Below, piece by piece: positions 35,528 through 44,996 of a stretch of 64,000 nt of DNA. The notes below the pieces were generated by a model that saw nothing but the letters and a program-made list of their open reading frames with translations, was not told where the DNA came from and made no database searches. The stretch covers positions 278,431-342,430 of the forward strand of contig DHVT01000011.1 of the NCBI GenBank assembly GCA_002412775.1, given 5' to 3'. The DNA comes from Firmicutes bacterium UBA5201. Its GTDB lineage: Bacteria; Bacillota; Clostridia; Peptostreptococcales; Acidaminobacteraceae. Positions within the stretch are counted from its first letter, which is position 1, and each line of letters starts with the position of its first letter. The translations under genes were made by a program, and so were the position numbers.

Positions 35528-36271
35528 ATGAATAAAATCGCATTTGAAATATTTGGGCTACAGATTGCATGGTACGGCATCATCATCGCATCCGCAATGT
35601 TGATCGGGACCATGATTTTACTGAAAGTAGGAAAAAAATACGGTTATAAAGAAAACGACATCTTGGATTTGGTCATGGTGGTATTGCCTATGGCAATCGT
35701 ATTTGCTAGAATTTACTATGTGATCTTCGAATGGTCCTATTACTCGCAAAATCCTTCTATGATCTTTGCATTCAGAGAAGGCGGTCTTGCTATACATGGT
35801 GGAATTATTGGCGGTGTATTGGGCGGTTGGATTGTTTGTAAATATAAGAAATTGAATTTCGGAGATTTGGCGGATATGGTTTCAATGCCGCTCATCCTCG
35901 GTCAGGCCATCGGAAGATGGGGCAACTTCATCAATCAGGAGGCGCATGGCGGACCTACAGATCTACCTTGGGGAATCATGGTGGACGGAGTGAAGGTCCA
36001 TCCCACATTTTTATATGAATCCATTTGGAATCTCATGATTTTCACAACATTGGTGTTCACATTCAAAAACCGAAAGTTTTACGGAGAGCATTTTGTTAAA
36101 TATCTGGTTTTATACTCAGTGGGCAGATTTTTCATCGAAGGAATGAGAACAGATAGCTTGATGTTTGGACCCCTTAGGATTGCACAGGTTTTCAGTTTGG
36201 TTTCTATAATTGTCGGAATAATTTTCATTATAATAGTAAGAAAAAAAAGATTATGGAAAATTAAGGAATAA
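35528..36271 (+). CDS. lgt: Prolipoprotein diacylglyceryl transferase
   Basis: 247 residues with about seven hydrophobic segments. HGGIIGG and GRWGNFINQEAHG are the Lgt signatures, including the catalytic His and Arg/Asn cluster. It transfers diacylglycerol from phosphatidylglycerol to the lipobox cysteine of prolipoproteins in the membrane. GGAGG precedes ATG 35528. Same direction as the M16 pair, so probably one operon. Confidence 0.95.
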   Translation: MNKIAFEIFGLQIAWYGIIIASAMLIGTMILLKVGKKYGYKENDILDLVMVVLPMAIVFARIYYVIFEWSYYSQNPSMIFAFREGGLAIHGGIIGGVLGGWIVCKYKKLNFGDLADMVSMPLILGQAIGRWGNFINQEAHGGPTDLPWGIMVDGVKVHPTFLYESIWNLMIFTTLVFTFKNRKFYGEHFVKYLVLYSVGRFFIEGMRTDSLMFGPLRIAQVFSLVSIIVGIIFIIIVRKKRLWKIKE

Positions 36272-36302
36272 CTTATTGGGACCATAGTACTGTTTGTACC
36301 TG

Positions 36303-36340
36303 AAAAGGTGACTTTATCAATATAAAGTCACCTTTTTTTG
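36303..36340 (+). terminator. Terminator after lgt
   Basis: AAAAGGTGACTTTAT (36303-36317) pairs perfectly over 15 bases with 36322-36336 around CAAT and is followed by T's. Confidence 0.9.
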
Positions 36341-36369
36341 TTGCATTTATTTAAAAAAAAGTTTACAAT
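36341..36369 (+). promoter_or_regulatory. Promoter of the mraZ (dcw) operon
   Basis: TTGCAT (36341-36346), a 17-base spacer, and TACAAT (36364-36369). Confidence 0.65.
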
Positions 36370-36378
36370 AAGCATAAG

Positions 36379-36412
36379 AAGTGGTGCAAAGTGTAGTGAA
36401 GTGGGATGAAAG
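36379..36412 (+). promoter_or_regulatory. MraZ-type operator: AAGTG repeats with 10-base period
   Basis: AAGTG occurs at 36379, 36389 and 36399, with a degenerate copy (AAAGA) at 36409, just after the predicted transcription start. MraZ proteins bind short GTG-containing direct repeats spaced one helical turn apart upstream of their own gene. It lies about 30 bases before mraZ. Confidence 0.75.
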
Positions 36413-36444
36413 ACCATGAATTTGGATTGAAAAGGTGATAAATG

Positions 36445-36882
36445 ATGTTTACCGGTGAATACAAACACGCAGTTGATGCGAAAAATCGTTTGAGTATACC
36501 ATCCAAATTCAGAGATAAACTTGGTGATGTATTCTACATCACAAAAGGACTTGACCATTGTCTTTTTGTTTTCTCACTCGGAGAATGGGAATTGTTTGAG
36601 CAAAAGCTCAAAGCATTGCCACTTTCAAACAACAAGGCAAGAGCCTTTGCCAGATCTTTTTTTGCAGGTGCCAGCGAGTGTGAACTCGACAAGCAGGGTC
36701 GTGTATTGATTCCTCAAAATTTGAGGGACCATGCGAAAATTGAGAAAGATGTCTACGTGAACGGCACAGGGTCTCGGATTGAAATCTGGGATGCATCAAC
36801 TTGGGAAGCATACAATGAATTCTTGACAGCAAACATGGATGAATTGGCTGAAGACATGGAATCTTTAGGAATAAGTTTTTAA
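36445..36882 (+). CDS. mraZ: Transcriptional regulator MraZ
   Basis: 145 residues from ATG 36445, seven bases behind AAAGGTG; the ATG at 36442 also fits. Two AbrB-like repeats with DNA-binding residues: DAKNRLSIPSKFR and DKQGRVLIPQNLR. First gene of the division/cell-wall cluster, whose transcription it represses. The start of the protein (MFTGEYKHAVD) matches the family well. AAGTG boxes lie in its leader. Confidence 0.95.
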   Translation: MFTGEYKHAVDAKNRLSIPSKFRDKLGDVFYITKGLDHCLFVFSLGEWELFEQKLKALPLSNNKARAFARSFFAGASECELDKQGRVLIPQNLRDHAKIEKDVYVNGTGSRIEIWDASTWEAYNEFLTANMDELAEDMESLGISF

Positions 36883-36894
36883 AAGGAGTAGATT

Positions 36895-37827
36895 ATGGAA
36901 TTTAGTCATGTAAGCATCTTGCTGAAAGAGTGTATGGACGGTCTTGACATCAAACCTGATGGCATCTACGTGGATGGCACCCTTGGCGGAGGCGGACACA
37001 CCTTTAAACTCATCCAATTCATAGATGGTGGAAAAGTCATTGGTATCGATCAGGATCAGGATGCGTTAGAGGCGGCATCCAAAAGATTATCCATATTCGG
37101 AGATAAGTTCATTCCGGTGCACAATAATTTTTCAAACCTTTTGGAAGTGCTTGAAACTCTTGGAATAAAGAAAATAGATGGATTTCTACTGGATCTCGGA
37201 GTGTCATCCTATCAACTGGATGAAGCCGAGCGAGGTTTCTCGTATATGAATGATGGGCAACTGGATATGCGTATGAACCAAGAAGATGAATTTTCAGCCT
37301 ACGATGTGGTCAATACCTATTCAGAAGATGAGTTGACTCGAATCATCAGAGAATATGGTGAAGAGAATTGGGCAAACAGAATAGCCAAGTTCATAGTGGA
37401 AGCAAGAAGCGAAAAGCCTCTTGAGACAACTTTCGAACTGGTTGACATCATAAAAAACGCTATTCCCGCAAGTGCCAGAAAGGATGGTCCACATCCCGCA
37501 AAACGTACATTCCAGGCTATAAGAATAGAAGTCAACAATGAACTCAAAATCATTGAAAAAACAATAGAAGATGCAGTTTCTGTGATGAACAAGGGCGGAC
37601 GTGTTGCGATTATAACATTCCATTCCCTGGAAGACAGAATCGTCAAGAACACTTTCAAGAAATTGGCGCAAGGATGCATTTGTCCACCTGAATTTCCGGT
37701 TTGCATATGCAACAACAAACCCAAAGTGAAGATCATTTCCAGAAAACCTATATTACCATCGGAACGGGAAGTTATCGATAATCCTCGAGCAAGGAGTGCC
37801 AAATTGAGGATTGCAGAGAAAAAATAG
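36895..37827 (+). CDS. rsmH: 16S rRNA (cytosine-1402-N4) methyltransferase RsmH
   Basis: 310 residues. DGTLGGGGHT is the SAM-binding loop typical of RsmH/MraW, and GVSSYQLDEAERGFSYMNDG and PAKRTFQAIRIEVN are the family hallmarks. It methylates N4 of C1402 in 16S rRNA. AAAGGAG precedes ATG 36895, and mraZ ends 13 bases before it. Confidence 0.96.
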   Translation: MEFSHVSILLKECMDGLDIKPDGIYVDGTLGGGGHTFKLIQFIDGGKVIGIDQDQDALEAASKRLSIFGDKFIPVHNNFSNLLEVLETLGIKKIDGFLLDLGVSSYQLDEAERGFSYMNDGQLDMRMNQEDEFSAYDVVNTYSEDELTRIIREYGEENWANRIAKFIVEARSEKPLETTFELVDIIKNAIPASARKDGPHPAKRTFQAIRIEVNNELKIIEKTIEDAVSVMNKGGRVAIITFHSLEDRIVKNTFKKLAQGCICPPEFPVCICNNKPKVKIISRKPILPSEREVIDNPRARSAKLRIAEKK

Positions 37828-37844
37828 TCCCAGGAGGGGTTGCT

Positions 37845-38363
37845 ATGACGGCTAGAATCGAATCATCCGCTTATGAAATTGAACAATTCAACTATTCACA
37901 ATCCGAAAAAATCGTGAGTATAAAGAAAAAAAGACTTGAGCGCGAAAAAGCAAAAAAGAAAGCGTTTAATCAAGTTGTCAACTTGTTTTGTTCTGTCGCG
38001 ATTGTATTGGTATTTGCGGTCATATTCGGCTCAATCATATTTCAAAACTCTCTCGTCAACGAAGCAAAATATGATATATTCAATTTGAAGGCCGAGATTA
38101 AATCGCTCAATGCAAAGGTTGAGGAAATGAACGCTAAAATCGAAAACCACACAGAACTGAACAATATTGAGAGAATCGCCACTGAGGAACTGAACATGCA
38201 GTATCCATCCAAGGAGCAACTCGTCTATATTGACTCAAATTATAATTATGCACTGGAAACGCCTAAATTCCAAACTGCTGAAGGTAGTGACGTTGGCACA
38301 GGCAATTCTTCGGATCAACTTGTCCATGATTTGGTTTTAGCCCTGTTCAGGACCAATAACTGA
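37845..38363 (+). CDS. FtsL-like cell division protein
   Basis: 172 residues. Basic cytoplasmic N-terminus (KKKRLEREKAKKKA), one membrane segment (about 45-66), then a coiled coil with heptads (DIFNLKAEIKSLNAKVEEMNAK). This is the topology and place of FtsL between rsmH and the transpeptidase gene. FtsL recruits FtsI/FtsW with FtsB and FtsQ. Sequence conservation in the family is too low for a firm call. Confidence 0.8.
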   Translation: MTARIESSAYEIEQFNYSQSEKIVSIKKKRLEREKAKKKAFNQVVNLFCSVAIVLVFAVIFGSIIFQNSLVNEAKYDIFNLKAEIKSLNAKVEEMNAKIENHTELNNIERIATEELNMQYPSKEQLVYIDSNYNYALETPKFQTAEGSDVGTGNSSDQLVHDLVLALFRTNN

Positions 38364-38375
38364 CACAATCATAAT

Positions 38376-38399
38376 AGCCTGCGAAAGCAGGCTTTTTTT
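38376..38399 (+). terminator. Terminator after ftsL
   Basis: AGCCTGC (38376-38382) and GCAGGCT (38387-38393) around GAAA, then TTTTTT. Confidence 0.9.
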
Positions 38400-38412
38400 A
38401 CTTCAACAATAA

Positions 38413-38440
38413 TTGATTAATCCTAATGTTGCGTTATAAT
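38413..38440 (+). promoter_or_regulatory. Internal promoter of the transpeptidase-mraY-murD operon
   Basis: TTGATT (38413-38418), a 16-base spacer, and TATAAT (38435-38440). The preceding terminator makes a separate start plausible. Confidence 0.7.
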
Positions 38441-38468
38441 AGTAGTAGTGATTATTTGGAGGCAACAC

Positions 38469-40412
38469 ATGTTAAAATTCAGGAACAGACTTTTGATTTT
38501 TTTTATCATCATGATAATTTTAATGGCTGCACTCGTAGGACGATTGGTTTATATCCATGTCTATTGGAGTGATGAGTTGACTCAGATGGCGAAAGATCAA
38601 CAAAACAAAAATATAGTAGTCCCTGCGAAACGTGGCGACATACTGGACCGTAACGGTGACAAAATGGCATTCAGCATCAAAACGTATTCCATTTGGGCCA
38701 GTGCGTTTGAAATAACAAAACCTGTCGAAACGGCAGAGCTTATTTCCCAAACGTTGAATATTGAATATGAGCCTATAGCAAGCAAAATAATCAGTGCGTC
38801 AACAAGCATGGTAAAGGTGGTCGCCAATCTGACCAAAAGTGAGGCGGATCTGATCAGAGGAAAAAGCATTCGGGGAATATCAATCACCGAAGACACGAAA
38901 AGAGTATATCCGTATGGCAATTTGGCTTCTCACCTGATAGGCAACGTCAACATGGACAGTGACGGTTTTCTTGGACTGGAGCTTTTCTATAACAATCTGC
39001 TCAAGGGAACACCAGGACTATATAATGTGACGACAGATGTTTATGGAAGACAACTCGCATACGGTGAAGAGAATATCACAGCACCACAAAACGGAAATTC
39101 GATACGATTGACACTTGATGATTCAATCCAATATTTTGTCGAACAACGTTTGGAAACCGCTTTAATTGAAAACGAGGCTTTATCTGTCTCGGCAATTGTC
39201 ATGAACCCTAAAACCGGTGAAATTTTGGCGATGGCCTCAAAACCGGATTTCAATCTCAATTCTCCCAGGGAATACAGAAATGACATGGATGCAGAAACAT
39301 GGGCGACAATGACCGATGACGAGAGAGTGACTTATTGGCATGGCATGTGGAAAAATACGGTTCTGAGCAACACTTATGAGCCGGGATCCACTTTCAAAGC
39401 CATTACAGCTGCAATCGCTCTTGAAGAAAATTTGGTTCGAATGGATGATCACTTCTTCTGTAATGGCTTGATCTATGTCAAAGGTGTTCCACTTCATTGT
39501 TGGAAGTTTCCTGGAAGTCACGGCGACCAGACTTTTGTCCAGGCATTTGTGAATTCGTGTAACCCTTCTTTTGTTGAAATCGGGCAAAAAATCGGTGAAA
39601 AAACGTTTTATGAATATATTGAAAAATTCGGATATATGAAAACTACAGGAATTGATCTTCCCAGTGAGGCGAACTCAATCACATTGCCAATGGACCGAGT
39701 AGGTCCGATTGAACTTGCGACACTTTCCTATGGACACGGGATCAATGTTACGATGCTACAAATGACCAGAGTAATCTCGGCACTTGTCAATGGAGGCACA
39801 TTGATGAAGCCCCAATTGGTCAAAGAAATTTATGACGAGACAGGAGCTGTGTTACAGTCTTTTGAGCCTATTTTTGAAGAAAGGATCATATCCCAAGACA
39901 CTTCGGATAAGATGAAAGTATTGTTTGAGGCCGCTGTGCAGACAGGTGGAGGACGCAATGCTTATATAGAAGGCATTTCAGTCGGAGGCAAATCAGGAAC
40001 GACCAAAAAGGTTGTTGGAGCTGAATATGAGGACAATGTGGTCATCAGTTCATTTGTCGGGATTGCACCGATGGAAGATCCTGAATTTGTAATTCTGGTC
40101 ACAATTGACGAACCGAAAAAAGAGGTACAAGGCAGCACTGTCGTAGCACCTGTGGTAAAAGCCATACTGGAGGACATCTTAAGGTATAGCAATATCATTC
40201 CAGATGTCAAAGCAAAGGGTCAGGTCAGTGTACCGGATCTCAAAGGAAAGACTTTGGCTGAAGCCATTAAAACTCTTAAAACTCTTGACTTAAGGTATTC
40301 TACAGAACCCATCAACATTGAGGATGAGACAGTGATCATCATCGATCAGTTTCCGAAATTCGGAACGGAAGTCGAAAAAAATGCCATCATCATACTTTCT
40401 GTTGAAGAATAA
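38469..40412 (+). CDS. Class B penicillin-binding protein (SpoVD/FtsI type) with one PASTA domain
   Basis: 647 residues from ATG 38469, six bases after GGAGG. One N-terminal membrane anchor, the PBP dimer domain with RGDILDRNG, then the transpeptidase: SxxK nucleophile S307-TF-K310, SCN at 363-365 and KSGT at 508-511. A single C-terminal PASTA domain (about 580-647), as in SpoVD. It cross-links septal peptidoglycan with FtsW, which is encoded three genes downstream. murE and murF, which often follow, are absent. Confidence 0.93.
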   Translation: MLKFRNRLLIFFIIMIILMAALVGRLVYIHVYWSDELTQMAKDQQNKNIVVPAKRGDILDRNGDKMAFSIKTYSIWASAFEITKPVETAELISQTLNIEYEPIASKIISASTSMVKVVANLTKSEADLIRGKSIRGISITEDTKRVYPYGNLASHLIGNVNMDSDGFLGLELFYNNLLKGTPGLYNVTTDVYGRQLAYGEENITAPQNGNSIRLTLDDSIQYFVEQRLETALIENEALSVSAIVMNPKTGEILAMASKPDFNLNSPREYRNDMDAETWATMTDDERVTYWHGMWKNTVLSNTYEPGSTFKAITAAIALEENLVRMDDHFFCNGLIYVKGVPLHCWKFPGSHGDQTFVQAFVNSCNPSFVEIGQKIGEKTFYEYIEKFGYMKTTGIDLPSEANSITLPMDRVGPIELATLSYGHGINVTMLQMTRVISALVNGGTLMKPQLVKEIYDETGAVLQSFEPIFEERIISQDTSDKMKVLFEAAVQTGGGRNAYIEGISVGGKSGTTKKVVGAEYEDNVVISSFVGIAPMEDPEFVILVTIDEPKKEVQGSTVVAPVVKAILEDILRYSNIIPDVKAKGQVSVPDLKGKTLAEAIKTLKTLDLRYSTEPINIEDETVIIIDQFPKFGTEVEKNAIIILSVEE

Positions 40413-40439
40413 ATAGACCATTTTGAAAGGAAAATCTTT

Positions 40440-41387
40440 ATGAACCAAGCATGGATTTATTTTATGATCAGTCTTGTTACGTCGTTGGCGTTTGGTCCAA
40501 TAGTCATACCTAGGCTCAGAAAGTTGAAATTTGGACAGGCCATTCGTGAGGATGGGCCTGAAGCGCACCTTGTGAAGTCGGGCACGCCGACAATGGGTGG
40601 ACTGATATTTGTGGTGGCATTTTTGACGCCACTTTTGGTTTTCCTTAATATTGAATCATACGAGGTCATTTTTGTGGTCGTTGGCATGGTTGGCTTCGGG
40701 GCGATCGGTTTTATTGATGATTATTTGAAAGTGGTGAAAAAACATAATTTGGGTCTAAGAGCCAAACAAAAGATTGTTATGCAACTTGTTGTTGGTATAG
40801 TAGTAGCCTATTTGGCCGGACGCATAGGGACAGAGGTTCATTTGCCGTTCATCGGCACTTACGTCGATTTCAAGTGGTTGTTTTATCCTTTTGCGGTATT
40901 CATGGCTGTAGGGTTCAATAATGCGGTCAATTTGACTGATGGTCTCGATGGATTGGCGGCAAGTGTGACTTTTGTTGTTTCTGTCTTTTTTGCGGTCGCC
41001 TCTTGGCACCAAGGGAATGAGCTCATGATCGTCGTCAATCTGGCTATGGCAGGTGCACTTCTCGGATACTTGAGATATAATTGGTATCCTGCCAAGGTTT
41101 TCATGGGCGATACGGGGTCTTTGGCTCTGGGTGGATATGTTGTTGCGGTGGCGTTTGCACTCAAGATGCCGTTTCTTCTACTCATTGTAGGAATAGTCTA
41201 CGTCATTGAGACGTTGTCGGTGATCATACAAGTGTTGGTGTTCAAGAAGACCAGGAAGCGTATCTTTAAAATGGCTCCCATTCATCATCATTTTGAGCTT
41301 TCAGGATGGCACGAAAAGAAAATCGTATTTGTCTTTACAGGTCTAACTGCTCTAGGAGCATTTATAGCATATTTGAGCATCATATAG
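40440..41387 (+). CDS. mraY: Phospho-N-acetylmuramoyl-pentapeptide transferase
   Basis: 315 residues with about ten membrane segments. KSGTPTMGGLIF and NLTDGLDGLA are the MraY signatures carrying the catalytic aspartates, and APIHHHFELSGWHE is the conserved C-terminal loop. It transfers phospho-MurNAc-pentapeptide to undecaprenyl phosphate, making lipid I. GAAAGGA precedes the start. Confidence 0.96.
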   Translation: MNQAWIYFMISLVTSLAFGPIVIPRLRKLKFGQAIREDGPEAHLVKSGTPTMGGLIFVVAFLTPLLVFLNIESYEVIFVVVGMVGFGAIGFIDDYLKVVKKHNLGLRAKQKIVMQLVVGIVVAYLAGRIGTEVHLPFIGTYVDFKWLFYPFAVFMAVGFNNAVNLTDGLDGLAASVTFVVSVFFAVASWHQGNELMIVVNLAMAGALLGYLRYNWYPAKVFMGDTGSLALGGYVVAVAFALKMPFLLLIVGIVYVIETLSVIIQVLVFKKTRKRIFKMAPIHHHFELSGWHEKKIVFVFTGLTALGAFIAYLSII

Positions 41388-41396
41388 GAGGCTGGC

Positions 41397-42761
41397 ATGC
41401 AATTTGAAAATAAAAACATATTGGTGATTGGTCTCGCCCGTTCGGGAGTGGCAGCTGTAAGAGCTCTTCATGAAATGAATGCCAAAGTCACCGTAACTGA
41501 CATAAAAAGTGAAGATTCACTTAAAAGCCTTGCAGATGAAATCAGACCCTTTGTGGTAGAGTTGATTTTAGGTGAGCATCCTGACCTGTCGGGAACCTAT
41601 GATCTTGTGGTGATCAGTCCGGGTATCCCTCTTGACATACCATTTGTGAAGCAGATCGAAGCAAACAAGATACCGATCATCGGTGAGCTTGAGTTGGCTT
41701 ATTTACTGACTGACGCTAAGTTTGTTGGAATCACAGGCACCAATGGAAAGACCACAACAACAGCCCTCACTGGGGAAATGTTCAAAAATTCCGGAAAAAA
41801 GCATTTCATTGTCGGCAATATAGGACTGGCAGCAGTATCCAAAGCGCTCGAAGCAGACGAGGAGACTGTGTTTGTCACTGAGATCAGCAGTTTTCAGCTC
41901 GAAACAATAGTTGATTTCCACTGCCATATAGCGGCCATACTGAATCTGACTCCCGATCATTTGAACAGACATAAAACTATGGAAAAATATACTGAAGCCA
42001 AAGCGCGAATTTTTGAAAATCAAACAGAGAAAGACTGGCTGGTTCTCAATCTTGATGATCCACTTACCAGAGCGTTGGCGGACAAGGCCAAAAGTAGAAT
42101 TGCATTTTTCAGTTTGAATCAAAAACCGGATGAAGGTGCATTCATAGAAGATGGATGGATCAAAACCCGTCTCGACGGCAAAGTCACTCCGTATTGTAAA
42201 GTGGAGGAGATGCTGATTTTTGGAAGACACAATGAGGAAAATGCACTCGCTGCGGTTCTGATAGCCACTTTATCGGGCTTGGAACCACAAGTGATCATTG
42301 ATACTTTGAAAACTTTCAAAGGAGTTGAACATCGAATCGAATATGTGGATACGATCAATGATAGAAAATTCTACAATGATTCCAAAGCGACCAATCCGGA
42401 TTCGACAATATGTGCAATCAATGCCATGAATACACAGACACATCTTATCGCAGGTGGTCAATTCAAGGGATCGGATTACAGTTCGATTTTTGAGGTCTTC
42501 AATGATAAAATAAAGACGTTGATTCTTTTAGGTGAGACAAAATACACCATAGAAGAAACCGCACACAAATTTAATTTTACAAATACTGTGATTGTGAATA
42601 CAATGGAGGAAGCGGTTGAAGCCGCATTTAGGAATTCTTTACCTGGAGATGCGATATTATTGTCTCCTGCATGCGCCAGCTGGGATATGTATGCGGATTT
42701 CGAAAAAAGAGGTGAACATTTTAAAGCTTGCGTCAAAGCTTTAAAAGTTGATCGGGGGTAA
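41397..42761 (+). CDS. murD: UDP-N-acetylmuramoylalanine-D-glutamate ligase
   Basis: 454 residues. GLARSGVAAVRAL begins the UDP-binding N-terminal domain, GITGTNGKTTTTAL is the P-loop of the Mur ligases, and NDSKATNPDST is the conserved MurD segment. It adds D-glutamate to UDP-MurNAc-L-Ala. AGGAGG precedes the start. Only this Mur ligase is present in the cluster. Confidence 0.96.
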   Translation: MQFENKNILVIGLARSGVAAVRALHEMNAKVTVTDIKSEDSLKSLADEIRPFVVELILGEHPDLSGTYDLVVISPGIPLDIPFVKQIEANKIPIIGELELAYLLTDAKFVGITGTNGKTTTTALTGEMFKNSGKKHFIVGNIGLAAVSKALEADEETVFVTEISSFQLETIVDFHCHIAAILNLTPDHLNRHKTMEKYTEAKARIFENQTEKDWLVLNLDDPLTRALADKAKSRIAFFSLNQKPDEGAFIEDGWIKTRLDGKVTPYCKVEEMLIFGRHNEENALAAVLIATLSGLEPQVIIDTLKTFKGVEHRIEYVDTINDRKFYNDSKATNPDSTICAINAMNTQTHLIAGGQFKGSDYSSIFEVFNDKIKTLILLGETKYTIEETAHKFNFTNTVIVNTMEEAVEAAFRNSLPGDAILLSPACASWDMYADFEKRGEHFKACVKALKVDRG

Positions 42762-42762
42762 C

Positions 42763-43857
42763 ATGAAAAATTCCAAAATGGACTATACACTGTTTGTAGT
42801 CACCTTGATTCTCGTATCTTTCGGGATTCTTATGGTGTTCAGTTCAAGTTATTATTATGCGATTGACAAAATGCAAGACAAAACCCATTTTTTTTTCAAT
42901 GATTTGAAGTGGGTCGGATTTGGTGTGCTTGCGATGATCGTCGCTTCAATGGTCCCTTATAAAATCTATCGCAAAGTGGCTATTCCACTCTTTCTGTTGA
43001 GCCTTTTCCTTTTAGTGTATGTTCTTTTTAATGGCGTTGTGGTCAATAATGCACAGCGCTGGATCTATATAGCAGGTCAAGGATTCATGCCTGCCGAGAT
43101 TGCCAAAATCGGTGCGATCATATATTTTGCATTTATGCTCGAACTCAATTATAAGCAAATCAACAAACCACGGGTGCTGATCATTTACATTGGTATAATT
43201 GCTCTTATGGTTTTTCTGATCATGGAACAGCCCAATATGAGTACTGCTGTCATTCTTGGCGGTATACTTGCCATCATGCTTTTTGTTGCTGGAATATGGT
43301 GGAGATATACGATCTCCATAATCGGTCTTGGGGCTATGGGCGCATGGGTACTCGTTATGAAAGCCAGTTATCGTTTAAGTCGGTGGACCGCATTTATGGA
43401 TCCGTTCAAATATAAGAACGATGAATCATGGCAAGTGATACAATCCCTTTATGCACTTGGTACCGGAGGTATTTATGGTGTTGGTGTAGGGATGAGCACA
43501 CAAAACAAACTCTATATACCTGAACCGCAGAACGATTTTATTTTGGCGACTGTCGGAGAGGAACTGGGATTATTGGGCACAGTTGGACTCCTTTGTTTGT
43601 TCCTGATTCTGATTTATAGGTGCGTCAAAATCGCTATGAATGCTCCAGATGTGTTTTCCACTCTGCTGGCAACAGGAATTTCAGCGATGTTCGGACTTCA
43701 AATTCTTATGAACTATGCGGTGGCGACTTCATCAATGCCAGCGACGGGAGTTACTCTTCCTTTTATAAGTTATGGTGGCACAAGTATTGTTATTATGTTG
43801 GGTGCTGTTGGCATATTGCTCAACATATCCAAATATTCCATGAAACAGGACAGTTAA
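42763..43857 (+). CDS. ftsW: Lipid II polymerase FtsW (SEDS family)
   Basis: 364 residues from ATG 42763, with GGGGG in the end of murD as ribosome site. About ten membrane segments. The SEDS motifs are the NNAQRWI loop, GEELGLLG and the C-terminal TGVTLPFISYGGTSI. Septal peptidoglycan glycosyltransferase that pairs with the class B PBP upstream. It sits between murD and murG, as in Bacillus and Clostridia (SpoVE/FtsW). Confidence 0.93.
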   Translation: MKNSKMDYTLFVVTLILVSFGILMVFSSSYYYAIDKMQDKTHFFFNDLKWVGFGVLAMIVASMVPYKIYRKVAIPLFLLSLFLLVYVLFNGVVVNNAQRWIYIAGQGFMPAEIAKIGAIIYFAFMLELNYKQINKPRVLIIYIGIIALMVFLIMEQPNMSTAVILGGILAIMLFVAGIWWRYTISIIGLGAMGAWVLVMKASYRLSRWTAFMDPFKYKNDESWQVIQSLYALGTGGIYGVGVGMSTQNKLYIPEPQNDFILATVGEELGLLGTVGLLCLFLILIYRCVKIAMNAPDVFSTLLATGISAMFGLQILMNYAVATSSMPATGVTLPFISYGGTSIVIMLGAVGILLNISKYSMKQDS

Positions 43858-43869
43858 ACGGAGTGTATT

Positions 43870-44979
43870 ATGAAAGTTATGTTGACAGGTGGCGGTACAG
43901 GAGGTCATATTTATCCTGCGCTTGCAATCGCGGAAAAATTGAAGAAAGATAATAAGGGCATTGAAATTGTTTATGTCGGATCGAAAGATGGCATGGAAAA
44001 GGACATAGTTCCCAAAAATGGTTTGACATATCTTGGAATCGATGCGGCTCCGTTAAATAAAAAATTAAGCAAAAAAACAATTAAAGCGATCTTGTCTCTG
44101 TTCAGAGGAATATATCAAGCCAACAAAGCGATCAAGAGATATGAACCGGATGTGATTGTAGGCACAGGGGGTTATGTCGCAGGCGCCATAGTGCTCATGG
44201 GTGCACTGAGAGGCATTCCTACCGCCATTCATGAACAAAATGCATACCCGGGCTTGACCAATAGGATTCTAAGTCGATTCGCAGATGTGATCATGTTGAC
44301 TTTTGATGATGCCAAGCAACATTTCAAATATCCGGAAAAGCTTGTCTATACGGGCTTGCCGGTCATGTCGAATTATTTTGTCACATCGAGGGAGCAATCC
44401 AAACAAAAACTCGGATTGTCAAAAAATGAAATGATGGTCCTGACTGTCGGGGGGAGCAACGGTGCCCTCAAACTCAATCAGATTATGCTTGACGCGTATG
44501 TTAAAATGAATAAAATGGAACAAATAAAATTCATTCACGTTTCCGGCAACCGCTATTTTGACAAACTCCAAGGAGAGATCAAATCCGGGACATTTGATTT
44601 GGGTGAAAATTTCAAGTTGATGTCTTATCTCAAGGACATGCCGACTTATCTGAGTGCTGCAGATTTGGTGATATCAAGAGCGGGCGCATCAACCATCAAT
44701 GAAATCATCGCTTCAAAGACGCCATCGGTCATCATTCCTTCACCGAACGTATCCAACAATCATCAGCTTTATAATGCACAAATCATGGATAAGCATGGTA
44801 TGGGGGTCATTGTCAAAGAGGAAGATTTGACCGTGGATCTCATCACCCACATCATCACAGATTTTTATAAAGACCGTTCAAAACTTGAAATCATGAGATC
44901 CAACTGTGATAAAATCAATCTTACCAAAACATTGGATGTCATAGCTTCGGTTGTCTATAGATTGGCAGACGGGCAATAA
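43870..44979 (+). CDS. murG: UDP-GlcNAc:lipid I N-acetylglucosaminyltransferase MurG
   Basis: 369 residues. TGGGTGGHIYPALAIAE is the N-terminal glycine-rich loop that binds lipid I, and SRAGASTINEI and NHQLYNA are the UDP-GlcNAc-binding motifs. It makes lipid II at the cytoplasmic face. CGGAG precedes the ATG and ftsW ends 12 bases upstream. Confidence 0.96.
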   Translation: MKVMLTGGGTGGHIYPALAIAEKLKKDNKGIEIVYVGSKDGMEKDIVPKNGLTYLGIDAAPLNKKLSKKTIKAILSLFRGIYQANKAIKRYEPDVIVGTGGYVAGAIVLMGALRGIPTAIHEQNAYPGLTNRILSRFADVIMLTFDDAKQHFKYPEKLVYTGLPVMSNYFVTSREQSKQKLGLSKNEMMVLTVGGSNGALKLNQIMLDAYVKMNKMEQIKFIHVSGNRYFDKLQGEIKSGTFDLGENFKLMSYLKDMPTYLSAADLVISRAGASTINEIIASKTPSVIIPSPNVSNNHQLYNAQIMDKHGMGVIVKEEDLTVDLITHIITDFYKDRSKLEIMRSNCDKINLTKTLDVIASVVYRLADGQ

Positions 44980-44996
44980 GGTGGACAGGAGCTTTT

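Noticed and set aside
41703..42230. Minus-strand frame of 175 codons inside murD
   Set aside because: Shadow of murD, no start signal and no recognisable motif.
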